Shown here piece after piece: positions 1 to 10,600 of a stretch of DNA of 64,000 bases; the stretch's first letter is position 1; each line of letters opens with the position of its first letter. The stretch is from Paractinoplanes atraurantiacus. Its GTDB lineage: Bacteria > Actinomycetota > Actinomycetes > Mycobacteriales > Micromonosporaceae. The notes beneath the pieces were generated by a model. It saw only the letters and a list, made by a program, of their open reading frames with translations, was not told the origin of the DNA and did not search any database. A program made the translations under genes and the position numbers. The stretch is taken from contig NZ_OBDY01000006.1 in assembly GCF_900215205.1 (NCBI RefSeq), positions 186,001 through 250,000 on the forward strand. Direction: 5' to 3'.

Positions 1-2
1 GC

Positions 3-1370
3 ACGTCGGCCATCGCCACGCTGACCGCGCTCGCCGCCGACGAACCCGATCCGCCGCGTCGCGCGGGTCCCCTCGAGCCTGTGCTGACCGGCCTGCTGCG
101 CAAGGATCCGGCCGAGAGGATCGGCGCGACCGAGGCGGAACATCTGCTGCGCGCGGCGGCTTCCGGTTCCTACGGACATGCTTCGGTGGTACGCAGGGTC
201 GACCCACCCGACAGCAAGGCGCAACCGACCGGCTCACCGTCCGGGGCACGCGCTACCGAGGCGCCCCCGGCGCCCCCGCTTGCGTCCCAGCCACCCACGG
301 CCCTGGCGGGTCAAGGTGCGGAACCACCCGCCGAGCACCCACCGGCTGAACTGGCGCGGGACGAGTCGGCGCCGTCTGAACCGGCTCCGGGCGGGGTGGC
401 GCCGGATGAGGAAGCGGCGGCTGAACTTGCACCGGGCGGGTTGGCGCCGGATGAGGAAGCGGCGGCTGAACTTGCACCGGGCGGGTTGGCGCCGGGTCAG
501 GTGGCGCCGGCTGATCTTGCGCCGGGTGAGGCAGCGCCGGGCGGGGTGGCGCGGGGTCAGGTGGCACCGGGTGAAGTGCGGCCTGGTGAATCGGCGCCCG
601 ATTCGATGCCGGCCGCCGCGCGTGGCTCCCGCCGGATGCGGCTGGCGCTGGCGGCGGCGGTCACCGTCCTGTTGCTGGCGGGCGTCGTCTGGATGGTGGT
701 CCGGGCCGGCGCCGACGGCGACCCGACCACCGCCGGAGCACCGCCGGTCGAGTCGGCGCCCGCGCAGGCCTCCGCAGGCCCGGCCGGCTCGGTCTCCGCG
801 AGTGCCTCCGCTTCTGCCTCCACCTCCGCGTCGACGTCCCCGAGCCCGGCCGCCTCGTCCGCCGCGCCGGCCGCCACCACCGCGCCCGCCGGATCGAGCT
901 CGGGCTCGGGTTCCGGCCTGCCCGCGATTCCGCCCGGCTGGCGTGACTACAGGGACGCGACCGGTTTCGCCGTCTACGTGCCCCAGGGCTGGACGCGCTC
1001 CAAGGAAGGCACGATGGTCTACTTCCGCGACAGCTCCACCGGCCGCGTCCTCGGCATCGACCAGACCCGCAAGCCCGAGCCCGACCCGGTGGCCGACTGG
1101 CGGGCCAAGGCCGACTACCGGGTCTCCGTCGGCGACTTCCCCTCCTATCGCGAGATCCACATCAAGGAGGTCGACTACTTCCGCAAGGCCGCCGACTGGG
1201 AGTTCACCTTCACCCGCAACGGCACCCGCCAGCACGTCAACAACCGCGGCGTCATCACCGCCACCACCCAGGCCTACGGCTTCTACTGGCAGACCCGGGA
1301 CGCCGACTGGCAGCGCTACCGCGACGACCTCCAGCTGATCTTCGACAGCTTCCGCCCGGCCCGCCGCTGA
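3..1370 (+). CDS. Ser/Thr protein kinase, C-terminal part (5' end outside window)
   Basis: Membrane-anchored Hanks-type Ser/Thr kinase whose catalytic core lies upstream of the window. The first visible codons (about nt 3-170) read as the last helices of the kinase fold, with LLRKDPAERIGATEA matching subdomain XI. A Pro/Ala/Glu-rich linker of about 150 residues follows and contains three 45-bp repeats. One transmembrane helix lies at about nt 639-702, then a Ser/Ala/Thr-rich stalk, then an extracellular domain of about 145 residues (from IPPGWRDYRD to the end) that is rich in aromatic residues. This cytoplasm-linker-membrane-sensor layout is the PknB-like plan of actinobacterial kinases. No start codon is visible because translation enters from the left edge. 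The ligand of the outer domain is unknown. Confidence 0.85.
   Translation, partial: TSAIATLTALAADEPDPPRRAGPLEPVLTGLLRKDPAERIGATEAEHLLRAAASGSYGHASVVRRVDPPDSKAQPTGSPSGARATEAPPAPPLASQPPTALAGQGAEPPAEHPPAELARDESAPSEPAPGGVAPDEEAAAELAPGGLAPDEEAAAELAPGGLAPGQVAPADLAPGEAAPGGVARGQVAPGEVRPGESAPDSMPAAARGSRRMRLALAAAVTVLLLAGVVWMVVRAGADGDPTTAGAPPVESAPAQASAGPAGSVSASASASASTSASTSPSPAASSAAPAATTAPAGSSSGSGSGLPAIPPGWRDYRDATGFAVYVPQGWTRSKEGTMVYFRDSSTGRVLGIDQTRKPEPDPVADWRAKADYRVSVGDFPSYREIHIKEVDYFRKAADWEFTFTRNGTRQHVNNRGVITATTQAYGFYWQTRDADWQRYRDDLQLIFDSFRPARR
369..503 (+). repeat. Three in-frame 45-bp repeats in the kinase linker
   Basis: Three adjacent 45-bp units lie at 369-413, 414-458 and 459-503. Each encodes a 15-residue unit of the form ELAPGGLAPDEEAAA; the second and third begin almost identically. 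Degenerate 5- to 10-residue versions (GQVAPGE-like) continue to about nt 590. They extend the disordered cytoplasmic linker. Confidence 0.8.
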
Positions 1371-1373
1371 TTG

Positions 1374-1910
1374 TCACCGGCCGGCGCGGAAGTCCTCCGG
1401 CCGCAGCGACATGGCGAACGGTTTCGCCGCCGACAGCACATCACCGGAGATCGCCGTGGCCTGCCGCGCGTAGTGCCCGTGCGTGAGCCGAAACAGCTGG
1501 ATCCGGATCACGCCGGGCGTCGGCCGGTGCGGCTCCACCAGCAGATACCAGGGGATGTAGGCGGCGGCGTACCGGATCTGCAGCCCACGATCGGTCAGCG
1601 CGTTCTCCGGCGCGATCTCCGCGATGAGCACGACATCGGTGCTGTCGACGACCAGCCCCGGCTGCGGATCCCGCGTGACCACGATGTCCGGGATGACGAT
1701 GCGGTCGATATCAAGCCGCACATTGATGGAAGCGGCAACCCGAAACCCGGCCGCCTCCGCCGCCGCCCGCAGCGCCCCCACAAGTAGCCAGGACATCTCT
1801 TGATGCGGCCAACTGGGCGCCGGGCTCGGCCGCGGCCGCCCGTCCATCAATTCGATCCGCCGCGCCGGCTCATAGATGGCGAGGTATTCAACCTCGGTCA
1901 GAGGGCTCAT
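1374..1910 (-). CDS. Uma2 family (DUF820) putative restriction-fold nuclease
   Basis: A 178-residue protein of the Uma2/DUF820 family, which has a PD-(D/E)xK nuclease-like fold and is very abundant in actinobacteria and cyanobacteria. Visible family marks are the N-terminal YLAIYEPARRIELMDGRP segment, the core IPDIVVTRD strand supplying an acidic residue, the VVLIAEIAPEN strand supplying the second, and the later YIPWYLLVEP motif. The usual Lys of the family sits after a D-x-x-x-K stretch; here the corresponding segment reads TDRGLQIRY, so that Lys may be missing. The gene starts 6 nt after the stop of the upstream Uma2 gene, so the two are co-transcribed. The target and biological role of the family are unclear. 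Confidence 0.8.
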   Translation of the reverse strand: MSPLTEVEYLAIYEPARRIELMDGRPRPSPAPSWPHQEMSWLLVGALRAAAEAAGFRVAASINVRLDIDRIVIPDIVVTRDPQPGLVVDSTDVVLIAEIAPENALTDRGLQIRYAAAYIPWYLLVEPHRPTPGVIRIQLFRLTHGHYARQATAISGDVLSAAKPFAMSLRPEDFRAGR

Positions 1911-1916
1911 GGCTGA

Positions 1917-2504
1917 TCAGATGTCGAGCAGCGCGTCGGTGTGGAGCTCGATGGGGAACGGCCGATCGGAACGAAGAGTCTCGCCCGGCCCGGCCGTGGC
2001 GGCCTCCTCGTAGCAGCCGTCCCGGCGGTGGAGCAGCCGAAGGGTGACGCTCTCGTAATCGGGCATGTCCGGCTCGACCAACAGGTACCACTCGATTCCG
2101 GCGGCCGCGTAGAGCTCACGCTTCCACACCCGGTCCACGAGGGCGCTGCTCGGAGAGAGGATCTCCGCGACCAGTTCGACCTTCGCCACCTCGGCGACGG
2201 CGCCCAGCCGTCCCATGGTGCCCACTGTGACGTCGGGAATCAGGATTCGTCCCGGGGACAGGCGAACGTTGACGGCCGAGACGATGTGCAGGTTCGCTGC
2301 TCGCGCCCGAGGGTGCAGCAGTCGAACGAGATTGTGCGAGATGCCCTGGTGTGCAAGGTCCCCGGCCGGGCTCACCTGGAGGCCCCCGTCGATCAGTTCG
2401 ATGCGCGGCTTGGTCTCGCCGAGCGCGAGGTAGGCCGCCTCGGTCCAGGGTTCCGAGTGATCCAGGAAGGGGCCGATCACAGGCAATGTGTGGGGTGCGC
2501 TCAT
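1917..2504 (-). CDS. Uma2 family (DUF820) putative restriction-fold nuclease
   Basis: Second Uma2/DUF820 protein, first in the two-gene minus-strand unit. I chose the ATG at 2504 (MSAPHTLPV), giving 195 residues. A longer frame runs up to 2576 but its extra residues are not family-like and would use up the divergent promoter region. Family motifs: RIELIDGGLQV, ILIPDVTVG, VELVAEILSPSS, then DRVWKRELY carrying the catalytic-type Lys, and IEWYLLVEPD. Unlike its neighbour this copy keeps the acidic/Lys pattern, so it is the better candidate for an active enzyme. The two proteins are clearly related but diverged, which suggests an old tandem duplication. Confidence 0.8.
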   Translation of the reverse strand: MSAPHTLPVIGPFLDHSEPWTEAAYLALGETKPRIELIDGGLQVSPAGDLAHQGISHNLVRLLHPRARAANLHIVSAVNVRLSPGRILIPDVTVGTMGRLGAVAEVAKVELVAEILSPSSALVDRVWKRELYAAAGIEWYLLVEPDMPDYESVTLRLLHRRDGCYEEAATAGPGETLRSDRPFPIELHTDALLDI

Positions 2505-2622
2505 GGTCGAAATGGTCACACGACTAGTAGTGATGAAGCAACTGGTCTCTTGACACCCTTTCGGGTGATGCGGCACCGGTCACAGGGGTGAATTTCGGGT
2601 GATTGCTCGCGTAGTGGTGGGC
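2505..2622. promoter_or_regulatory. Divergent promoter region with a direct repeat
   Basis: Non-coding gap between the Uma2 pair (leftward) and the dehydrogenase (rightward). It contains a TTGACA hexamer at 2550-2555 and two copies of TTTCGGGTGAT at 2559-2569 and 2593-2603, 34 bp apart (about three helical turns). The spacing suggests an operator, but no binding protein is identified and no convincing -10 box was seen. Confidence 0.35.
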
Positions 2623-3519
2623 ATGACTGAACCGTTTGTTACGCCGTTCGATGGTCAGACCACCGCGGGCGAGGTGCTGAAGGGGATCGACCTCACGGGA
2701 CGCCGGTACATCGTGACCGGTGGCGCGTCGGGGATCGGGCTGGCGACCAGCCGGGCGCTGATCAAGGCCGGGGCCGAGGTCACCGTGGCGACTCGGCGGC
2801 CTTCGGGGGACGACCGGGCGCTTGATCTGAGCGACCTCGACTCGGTGCGGGCGTTCACCGAAGCCTGGGACGGGCCGCTGCACGGGATCGTCGCCAACGG
2901 CGGCGTCATGGCCCTGCCCACCCGCGAGACCGCGAGCAACGGGTGGGAGCTTCAGCTCGCCACCAACTTCCTCGGGCACTTCGCGCTGGTGACCGGCCTG
3001 CACGCCAACCTGCGCGCGGCGGGGGAGTCGCGCGTCGTCGTGGTGAGCTCGGGCATCCAGGTCAAGGGCGCCTTCGACTTCGAAGACCCGCAGTTCCAGA
3101 GGCAGCCCTACGACCCGTGGAAGGCCTACCGCAACTCGAAGGTGGCCGGGAGCCTGTTCTCGGTGGCCCTCGCCCGGCGCTGGGCGGCCGACGGGGTCCT
3201 CGCCAACACCGCCGACCCGGGCTACGTGGCGACGAACCTCCAGCGCCACCTCGACGAGGACACGCTGCGCGCTTTCGGGATGGCCGGCGAGAACGCCGTA
3301 CTGCCCGACTATTTCTCCACCCCCGAGCAGGCGGCGGCCACCAATGTCCTGCTGGCCGCCTACCCGCTGCCGAAGGAGGTCACCGGGCGGTATTTCATCT
3401 ACTGCCAGGAGGCCGAGCACGTCCCGGGCGGCCCGGACGCACCCGGCGGCGTGGCCCCGTGGTCACTCGACCCGGCCGCGGCCGACCGCTTGTGGGAGCT
3501 CGCGGAGAAGGCGCTCTGA
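2623..3519 (+). CDS. Short-chain dehydrogenase/reductase
   Basis: NAD(P)-dependent oxidoreductase of the classical SDR family, 298 residues. The cofactor motif TGGASGIG is near the N-terminus, ANGG stands where NNAG is usual, the catalytic Ser is in VVVSSG and the catalytic pair is in YRNSK. The family oxidises or reduces alcohols, steroids or aldehydes; the substrate cannot be read from the sequence. I prefer the ATG at 2623 over an upstream start at 2599, because residues from 2623 align with the usual SDR N-terminus. It stands alone, and the 3' end including the stop codon is tandemly duplicated just downstream. Confidence 0.85.
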   Translation: MTEPFVTPFDGQTTAGEVLKGIDLTGRRYIVTGGASGIGLATSRALIKAGAEVTVATRRPSGDDRALDLSDLDSVRAFTEAWDGPLHGIVANGGVMALPTRETASNGWELQLATNFLGHFALVTGLHANLRAAGESRVVVVSSGIQVKGAFDFEDPQFQRQPYDPWKAYRNSKVAGSLFSVALARRWAADGVLANTADPGYVATNLQRHLDEDTLRAFGMAGENAVLPDYFSTPEQAAATNVLLAAYPLPKEVTGRYFIYCQEAEHVPGGPDAPGGVAPWSLDPAAADRLWELAEKAL

Positions 3520-3578
3520 CGCTGCCGGCCGCCTGTAGGAGCTTGCGGAGAAGGCGCTCTGACGCTCCCGGCCGCCTG
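3495..3578 (+). repeat. 41-bp tandem duplication spanning the SDR stop codon
   Basis: A 41-bp segment at 3495-3535 is repeated at 3538-3578 with two mismatches and a 2-nt spacer. The first copy contains the last codons and stop of the dehydrogenase. The second copy is untranslated and keeps the GAGAAGGCGCTCTGA ending. It looks like a recent slippage duplication. Confidence 0.85.
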
Positions 3579-3601
3579 GGGGAGCGGGCCGAGCTTGTGG
3601 T

Positions 3602-4939
3602 CTAACGCGGCACCGCCTGGGCCGGGGCGCGGGCGGCCTCGGCCAGGCGGGCGGCGACGGCAGCGTGGTCGGCGGCGATCAGGCCGACGGTCACGCGCAG
3701 GTGGGGTGAGCCGGGGCCGACCGTGAAGGCGGCGCCGGCCGCCGCGGCGATGCCGGCGCTGGCCAGCGAGATCAGGGCGGCCTGCTCGTCGGCCACCGGC
3801 AGCCACAGGTTCAGGCCGTCGCCCGGCGGCAGGGACAGGGCCGAGGCGACGGCGCGGCGGCGGGCCGCGTACGTCGTGCGGGCGTGTTCCACCGCCGCGA
3901 TCGAGGCCGGGTCGGTGAGCAGGGCCAGCAGCAGGTGTTGCAGCAGGCGGCTGGTCCAGCCCTGGCCGAGCAGGCGCCGCTCCAGGATCGGGTCGAGCAC
4001 GGCGGCGGGTGCGCCCACGGCGGCCAGGCGCAGGTCGGGGCCGTGCGACTTCGAGAAGCTGCGCACGTGGATCGTCTGGCGCGGCAGGTGCGATCCGAGC
4101 GAGAAGAGCTCCGCCGAGGACACCTCTCCGGCGGAGTCGTCCTCCACGGCGTACACCTGAGGGGTCTGCGCAAGCACCGCGGCGAGGGAGGCGGCCCGCG
4201 AGCCGGACCACGACGCACCTGTGGGGTTGTGGGCGCGCGGTTGCAGGAAGACGGCGGTGGGCCGGTGGGCGAGGGCCGCGGAGAGCTCGTCCGGGCGCAT
4301 GCCCTGCTCATCGGTGCCGGCCCCGATGACCTGGACCCCCAGGGCCTCGAGCAGGTCGAGCAGGGGCGGGAAGCACGGGTTCTCGACGACCGCGCGGTCG
4401 CCGAGGCGCAGCAGGGCCGACGCCACGTGGTCGATCGCGTCCATGGCGCCGTCGAAGATCGCCAGGCGCTCGGGCGGGTAGGGCCAGCTCTGGCGGAGCA
4501 GAGCCGCCAGCGCCGGCAGGACCGGCTCGTCGAGGTAGCTGGTTGGCGCGGGGGAGAGGCCCGCCAGAGGCGGCAACAACGGCAGAAGCGACGCATCGGG
4601 TACGCCGGTGGAGAGATCCAGCGGGAATCCGGAGCGCCCGCGCAGCGCCGCCCGGTAGCGGCCGGGCCCGCTGAGCCGGTCTTCGGCGACGATGGTGCCG
4701 CGACGTCCGTCGGTCCGGATGGTTCCGGACCGGCGCAGGAGCTGCCAGGCTGCGCTGACGGTCGTCGGCGACATCTGAAGGGCGACGGCGACCTTGCGTA
4801 CGGGAGGAAGCCTGGCCCCTGGGGTCAAAGCCCCGTCACCCACGGCGCGTCCGATCGCTTCGGCCAAGCCCCGTGCCGAGACATCGACCAAGCGATGTTT
4901 CACCTCATCAAGCACTTTGTGACAGTACGATTCGGCCAT
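3602..4939 (-). CDS. MocR/GabR-type transcription regulator (GntR HTH + aminotransferase fold)
   Basis: A PLP-binding regulator with an N-terminal GntR winged helix (residues about 15-80, including LPPVRKVAVALQMSPTTVSAA) joined to a class I aminotransferase-like domain. The PLP lysine is in the VRSFSKSHGPDLR segment, with AHNPTGASW and VEDDSAGE upstream of it. From the ATG at 4939 the length is 445 residues, normal for the family. GTG codons at 4918 and 4906 are alternatives. MocR proteins typically control nearby amine or GABA genes. This one is divergent from the semialdehyde dehydrogenase at 4974 with only 34 bp between starts, so the promoters overlap. Likely role: activator or repressor of the mmsA-aminotransferase pair, responding to an amine or its PLP adduct (inference). 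Confidence 0.85.
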   Translation of the reverse strand: MAESYCHKVLDEVKHRLVDVSARGLAEAIGRAVGDGALTPGARLPPVRKVAVALQMSPTTVSAAWQLLRRSGTIRTDGRRGTIVAEDRLSGPGRYRAALRGRSGFPLDLSTGVPDASLLPLLPPLAGLSPAPTSYLDEPVLPALAALLRQSWPYPPERLAIFDGAMDAIDHVASALLRLGDRAVVENPCFPPLLDLLEALGVQVIGAGTDEQGMRPDELSAALAHRPTAVFLQPRAHNPTGASWSGSRAASLAAVLAQTPQVYAVEDDSAGEVSSAELFSLGSHLPRQTIHVRSFSKSHGPDLRLAAVGAPAAVLDPILERRLLGQGWTSRLLQHLLLALLTDPASIAAVEHARTTYAARRRAVASALSLPPGDGLNLWLPVADEQAALISLASAGIAAAAGAAFTVGPGSPHLRVTVGLIAADHAAVAARLAEAARAPAQAVPR

Positions 4940-4973
4940 TGTTCGGTCCAGAGGTGTTACGTAATCTCCGCTC

Positions 4974-6457
<1,484 letters not shown>

Positions 6458-6461
<4 letters not shown>

Positions 6462-7795
6462 CCGCCGATTCCGTACGCGCGGACGACCGCGCCCACGTCT
6501 TCCACTCCTGGTCCGCGCAGGGGCTCATCAACCCGATGCCCGTCGCGGGCGCGCTCGGTTCCTATTTCTGGGACTACGAAAACACCAAATATCTGGACTT
6601 CTCGTCGCAGCTGGTGAATGTCAACATCGGACACCAGCACCCTCGTCTGGTGGCGGCGATCCAGGAGCAGGCGGCGAAGCTCTGCACGATCCAGCCCGCC
6701 TTCGCCAACGACAAGCGCGGCGAGGCGGCCCGGCTGATCAGCGAGCTCGCGCCGGGACCGCTCAACAAGGTGTTCTTCACCAACGGCGGCGCCGAGGCCA
6801 ACGAGAACGCCGTGCGCCTGGCCCGTGGCCACACCGGCCGGCACAAGGTGCTGTCGATGTACCGCAGCTACCACGGTTCCACGTCGACCGCGATCACCGC
6901 GACCGGCGACCCGCGGCGCTGGGCGAACGAGCCCACCGCCATCGGGGTCGTGCACTTCTGGGGCCCGTATCCCTACCGCTCGCCGTTCTATTCGGTTGAC
7001 GCCGCGCAGGAAACGGAGAGGGCGCTCGCTCACCTGCGCGACACGATCGTCTTCGAGGGCGCGTCGACCATCGCCGCCGTGCTCATCGAGACCGTGGTCG
7101 GCACCAACGGCATCCTCGTGCCGCCGCCCGGATATCTGGCCGGCGTGCGGGCGCTGTGCGACGAGTTCGGCATCGTCTTCATCGCCGACGAGGTCATGGC
7201 CGGCTTCGGCCGCTGCGGTGAGTGGTTCGCCGTCGACCGCTGGGGTGTCACGCCCGACCTGATCACCTTCGCCAAGGGCGTCAACTCGGGCTATCTGCCG
7301 CTGGGTGGCGTGGTCATCTCGGACGAGATCGCCGAGACGTTCCGCGAGCGCCCGTTCCCGGGCGGACTGACCTATTCGGGCCACCCGCTCGCCTGCGCCT
7401 CCGCGGTCGCCTCGATCGAGATCTTCAAGGAGGAGGGGATCGTCGAGCACGCCCGCGCCATCGGCGACGACGTGATCGCGCCCGGGCTGGCCGCCCTGGC
7501 CGCGAAGCACCCGAGTGTCGGCGAGGTGCGTGGCCTGGGCGTCTTCTGGGCGATCGAGCTCGTCCGGGACCGGGAGACCCGGGAGCCGCTGGTGCCGTTC
7601 AACGCCACCGGCGCGGCCGCCGCCCCGATGAACGAGCTGGCCGCGGCCTGCAAGGAGCGGGGGCTCTGGCCCTTCACCCACTTCAACCGCGTGCACGTCG
7701 CGCCGCCGTGCACGGTGACCGCTGACGAGGTTCGGGAAGGCCTCGCGATCCTGGATGAGGCGCTCTCGGTGGCCGACAGGTATTGCACAGGCTAA
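6458..7795 (+). CDS. Class III omega-aminotransferase (beta-alanine/taurine-pyruvate type)
   Basis: PLP-dependent class III aminotransferase of 445 residues. The PLP lysine is K273 in FAKGVNSGY, preceded by the cofactor Asp in FIADEVMAGFGR; the phosphate-binding TNGGAEANE is also present. The overall pattern (YLDFSSQLVNVNIGHQHP at the N-terminus, WPFTHFNRVHVAPPC near the end) resembles taurine- or beta-alanine-pyruvate transaminases. It overlaps mmsA by 4 nt, so its product is probably the semialdehyde that MmsA consumes. Amino donor preference (beta-alanine, 3-aminoisobutyrate or a polyamine-derived amine) is inferred only from this pairing. Confidence 0.85.
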
Positions 7796-7956
7796 CCCCG
7801 GATTGCGTATCTGGAGCCGGTGCTGAACGCCGGATTCCGTTTCAGGTTTGGAAATTACTTCGGATTCCCTTGTCTTCGGTCCGTCGCATGTGTCAAGGTC
7901 CCTCACGTCGATTCGTGTGGGAGCTGTCACAGCGCCTTCCTCGGAGGTCTTATTCA
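7796..7956 (+). promoter_or_regulatory. Leader of the aminobutyraldehyde dehydrogenase-pot operon
   Basis: A 161-bp gap before the GTG at 7957. A good ribosome site (CGGAGG at about 7941-7946) precedes that GTG by a suitable distance. This, plus the start of aldehyde-dehydrogenase similarity, rules out the longer frame that opens at 7783. The gap is less GC-rich than the flanking genes and probably carries the operon promoter; no specific operator was identified. Confidence 0.5.
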
Positions 7957-9393
7957 GTGAGTGCCGCTCTGCCCGTTCTGCGCAACTTCGTCGGTGGGAC
8001 CCACACCGGCAACGTTGACGGGGTCACCTCCCAGGTGATCGATCCCAGCACCGGGGAGGCGTACGCGCTCGCTCCGGTCTCCTCGTCCCACGACGTCGAC
8101 GCGGCCATGGCCGCGGCCGGCAAGGGGTTCGAGGTCTGGCGGGACGCCACCCCGGCCGAGCGGCAGCGGGCGCTGCTGAAGATCGCCGACGCCGTGGAGG
8201 CGCGGGCGGACGAGCTGATCGCCGCCGAGTGCCGCAACACCGGCAAGCCGGTCGAGGCCACCCGGCAGGAGGAGGTCGGCCCGATGGTCGACGAGCTGCG
8301 CTTCTTCGCGGGCGCGGCACGCAACCTCGAAGGCAAGTCCGCGGGGGAGTATCTGCGCGACCACACGTCGTACGTCCGGCGCGAGCCGATCGGCGTGTGC
8401 GCGCAGATCACCCCGTGGAACTATCCGATGGTCATGGCCGTGTGGAAGTTCGCGCCGGCCATCGCGGCCGGCAACGCGGTGGTGCTCAAGCCGTCCGACA
8501 CCACCCCGGTCAGCACGTTGCTGCTGGCCGAGATCGCGGCCGAGTTCCTGCCGCCGGGCGTGCTGAACGTGGTCTGCGGCGACCGTGACACCGGCCGCGC
8601 CGTGGTCGCCCACCCGGCCCCGCAGCTGGTCTCGATCACCGGCTCGACCCGGGCCGGCATGGAGGTCGCGGTCTCGGCCGCGGCCGACCTCAAACGGGCC
8701 CACCTCGAGCTGGGCGGCAAGGCCCCGGTCATCGTCTTCGACGACGCCGACATCGAGTCGACCGCGGCCGCCATCGCCGGCGCCGGCTACTTCAACGCCG
8801 GCCAGGACTGCACGGCCGCCACCCGCGTGCTCGTTCACGGGCGGATCGCGAGCGACTTCACCGCCGCGCTGGCCCAGGCCGCGCGCGACACCAAGGTCGG
8901 CGCCCCGTCCGACACCGACGCCTTCTTCGGCCCGGTCAACAACGCGAGCCAGCTGGCCCGGGTCCAGGGCTTCCTCGACCGTACGCCCGAGCACGCCGCG
9001 ATCGTGGCCGGCGGCAAGCGGATCGGCGACCGCGGCTACTTCCTCGAGCCGACCGTCGTGTCTGGACTGAGGCAGCGTGATGAGATGATCCAGGACGAGG
9101 TTTTCGGCCCGGTCATCACGGTTCAGGAGTTCGACGACGAGGACAACGCCGTCCGCTGGGCGAACGACGTTCGGTTCGGCCTGAGCGCAAGCGTCTGGAC
9201 GCAGAACCACGGCCGCGCCATGCGGGTCTCACGGCGTCTCGACTTCGGCGCCGTCTGGATCAACACCCATCTGCCCTTCGTCTCCGAGATGCCGCACGGC
9301 GGCTTCGGGCATTCGGGCTACGGCAAAGACCTATCGATGTACGGGTTCGAGGAGTACACCCGAATCAAGCACGTCATGAGCTATCTGGGCTGA
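7957..9393 (+). CDS. Gamma-aminobutyraldehyde dehydrogenase (aldehyde dehydrogenase family)
   Basis: NAD(P)+-dependent aldehyde dehydrogenase, 478 residues, probably oxidising 4-aminobutanal (from putrescine) to GABA. The catalytic Cys is C285 in AGQDCTAATR, the general base Glu is in LELGGKAP, and ITPWNYPMVMAVWK is typical of betaine/aminobutyraldehyde dehydrogenases (PatD/PuuC-like). The start is the GTG at 7957, chosen for its CGGAGG ribosome site. It is the first gene of an operon with potA, potD, potB and potC, so uptake and oxidation of the same polyamine are linked. Substrate is inferred from subfamily motifs and context. Confidence 0.88.
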   Translation: MSAALPVLRNFVGGTHTGNVDGVTSQVIDPSTGEAYALAPVSSSHDVDAAMAAAGKGFEVWRDATPAERQRALLKIADAVEARADELIAAECRNTGKPVEATRQEEVGPMVDELRFFAGAARNLEGKSAGEYLRDHTSYVRREPIGVCAQITPWNYPMVMAVWKFAPAIAAGNAVVLKPSDTTPVSTLLLAEIAAEFLPPGVLNVVCGDRDTGRAVVAHPAPQLVSITGSTRAGMEVAVSAAADLKRAHLELGGKAPVIVFDDADIESTAAAIAGAGYFNAGQDCTAATRVLVHGRIASDFTAALAQAARDTKVGAPSDTDAFFGPVNNASQLARVQGFLDRTPEHAAIVAGGKRIGDRGYFLEPTVVSGLRQRDEMIQDEVFGPVITVQEFDDEDNAVRWANDVRFGLSASVWTQNHGRAMRVSRRLDFGAVWINTHLPFVSEMPHGGFGHSGYGKDLSMYGFEEYTRIKHVMSYLG

Positions 9394-9441
9394 CACTTTC
9401 CACCGGCACCGCCCGCCCACCCCACCGCGAAGAGGAACGCC

Positions 9442-10599
9442 ATGACCACCCCCCAGCACAGCGTGGCCCGTCCCCGGACGACAGCGCCCGCGGCCGGCAC
9501 GCCGGCGATCGAGTTCGCCGGCGTGCTCAAGAACTATCTGTCGCACGGCGAGACCGTGCCCGCGGTCAAGCGGACCGACCTCGCCATCGCCCAGGGAGAG
9601 TTCTTCTCGCTGCTGGGCCCGTCGGGCTGCGGCAAGACCACGACGATGCGCATGATCGCCGGCTTCGAGGAGCCGACGGCCGGCACGGTGTTCCTCGACG
9701 GCAAGGACGTCACCCATGTCTCGGCCAACAAGCGCGACGTCAACATGGTGTTCCAGTCCTATGCGCTCTTCCCGCACCTGAACACGTACCAGAATGTGGC
9801 TTTCGGTCTGGAACGGAAGAAGACCGGCAAGGACGAGATCAAGCGCCGGGTCGGCGAGATCCTCGAGATCGTGTCGCTGACCGGCATGGAGAAGCGCTCG
9901 CCGCGGGAGATGTCCGGCGGCCAGCAGCAGCGCGTGGCGCTGGCCCGGGCCCTGGTCAACCGGCCGCGGGCGCTGCTGCTGGACGAGCCGCTGGGCGCGC
10001 TCGACCTCAAGCTGCGCCAGCAGATGCAGATCGAGCTCAAGCGCATCCAGCGCGAGGTCGGCATCACCTTCGTCTACGTCACCCACGACCAGGGCGAGGC
10101 ACTGACCATGTCGGACCGCATCGCGGTCATGAACGCCGGCGTGATCGAGCAGCTCGGCTCGCCGCGGGAGATCTACGAGAAGCCGGCCAGCCGGTTCGTG
10201 GCCGGCTTCATCGGCACCTCGAACATCGTCGACGGCCGCGTCGAGCGCGTGGAGGGCGGGCTGGGGCTGCTCTCGTACACGGCTCAGGATCGCGTGGTCG
10301 TGCCGGTGGAGGATGCGGTGCGCTCGGGCGACAAGGTCGAGGTGTCGATCCGGCCCGAGAAGATCGACCTACACCGTGGCGTCCCGCCCGTGACGGCGAC
10401 CGGCGGCAGTGTGCTGTCGGGCACAGTGACCGAGGTTGTTTATCACGGAACCTCAACGAATTACACCGTAGCCACAGCGGCCGGTGCGGACTTTACTGTC
10501 TTCGATCAAAATGCCTCCAACGCCGACGATCTTGCCGACCGCGGCGACCGCGTCTATCTGACCTGGGCCCCCCAGCATTCATACATGATCGGAGTCTGA
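9442..10599 (+). CDS. potA: Polyamine ABC transporter ATP-binding protein
   Basis: ATPase subunit of a spermidine/putrescine importer, 385 residues. Visible motifs: Walker A GPSGCGKTT, Q-loop MVFQSYALFPH, signature MSGGQQQRVALARAL, Walker B ALLLDEPLGALD, switch His in VTHDQGEA. After about residue 240 there is a C-terminal TOBE regulatory domain. GAGGA lies just before the ATG. It follows the dehydrogenase by 48 nt, and the substrate-binding gene begins 1 nt after its stop. The order ATPase, binding protein, two permeases is a complete importer. Confidence 0.95.
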   Translation: MTTPQHSVARPRTTAPAAGTPAIEFAGVLKNYLSHGETVPAVKRTDLAIAQGEFFSLLGPSGCGKTTTMRMIAGFEEPTAGTVFLDGKDVTHVSANKRDVNMVFQSYALFPHLNTYQNVAFGLERKKTGKDEIKRRVGEILEIVSLTGMEKRSPREMSGGQQQRVALARALVNRPRALLLDEPLGALDLKLRQQMQIELKRIQREVGITFVYVTHDQGEALTMSDRIAVMNAGVIEQLGSPREIYEKPASRFVAGFIGTSNIVDGRVERVEGGLGLLSYTAQDRVVVPVEDAVRSGDKVEVSIRPEKIDLHRGVPPVTATGGSVLSGTVTEVVYHGTSTNYTVATAAGADFTVFDQNASNADDLADRGDRVYLTWAPQHSYMIGV

Positions 10600-10600
10600 T

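Noticed and set aside
7783..7956. An N-terminal extension of the aminobutyraldehyde dehydrogenase from 7783
   Set aside because: The extra 58 residues do not resemble the family, overlap the preceding gene's end and lie upstream of a good ribosome site for GTG 7957.
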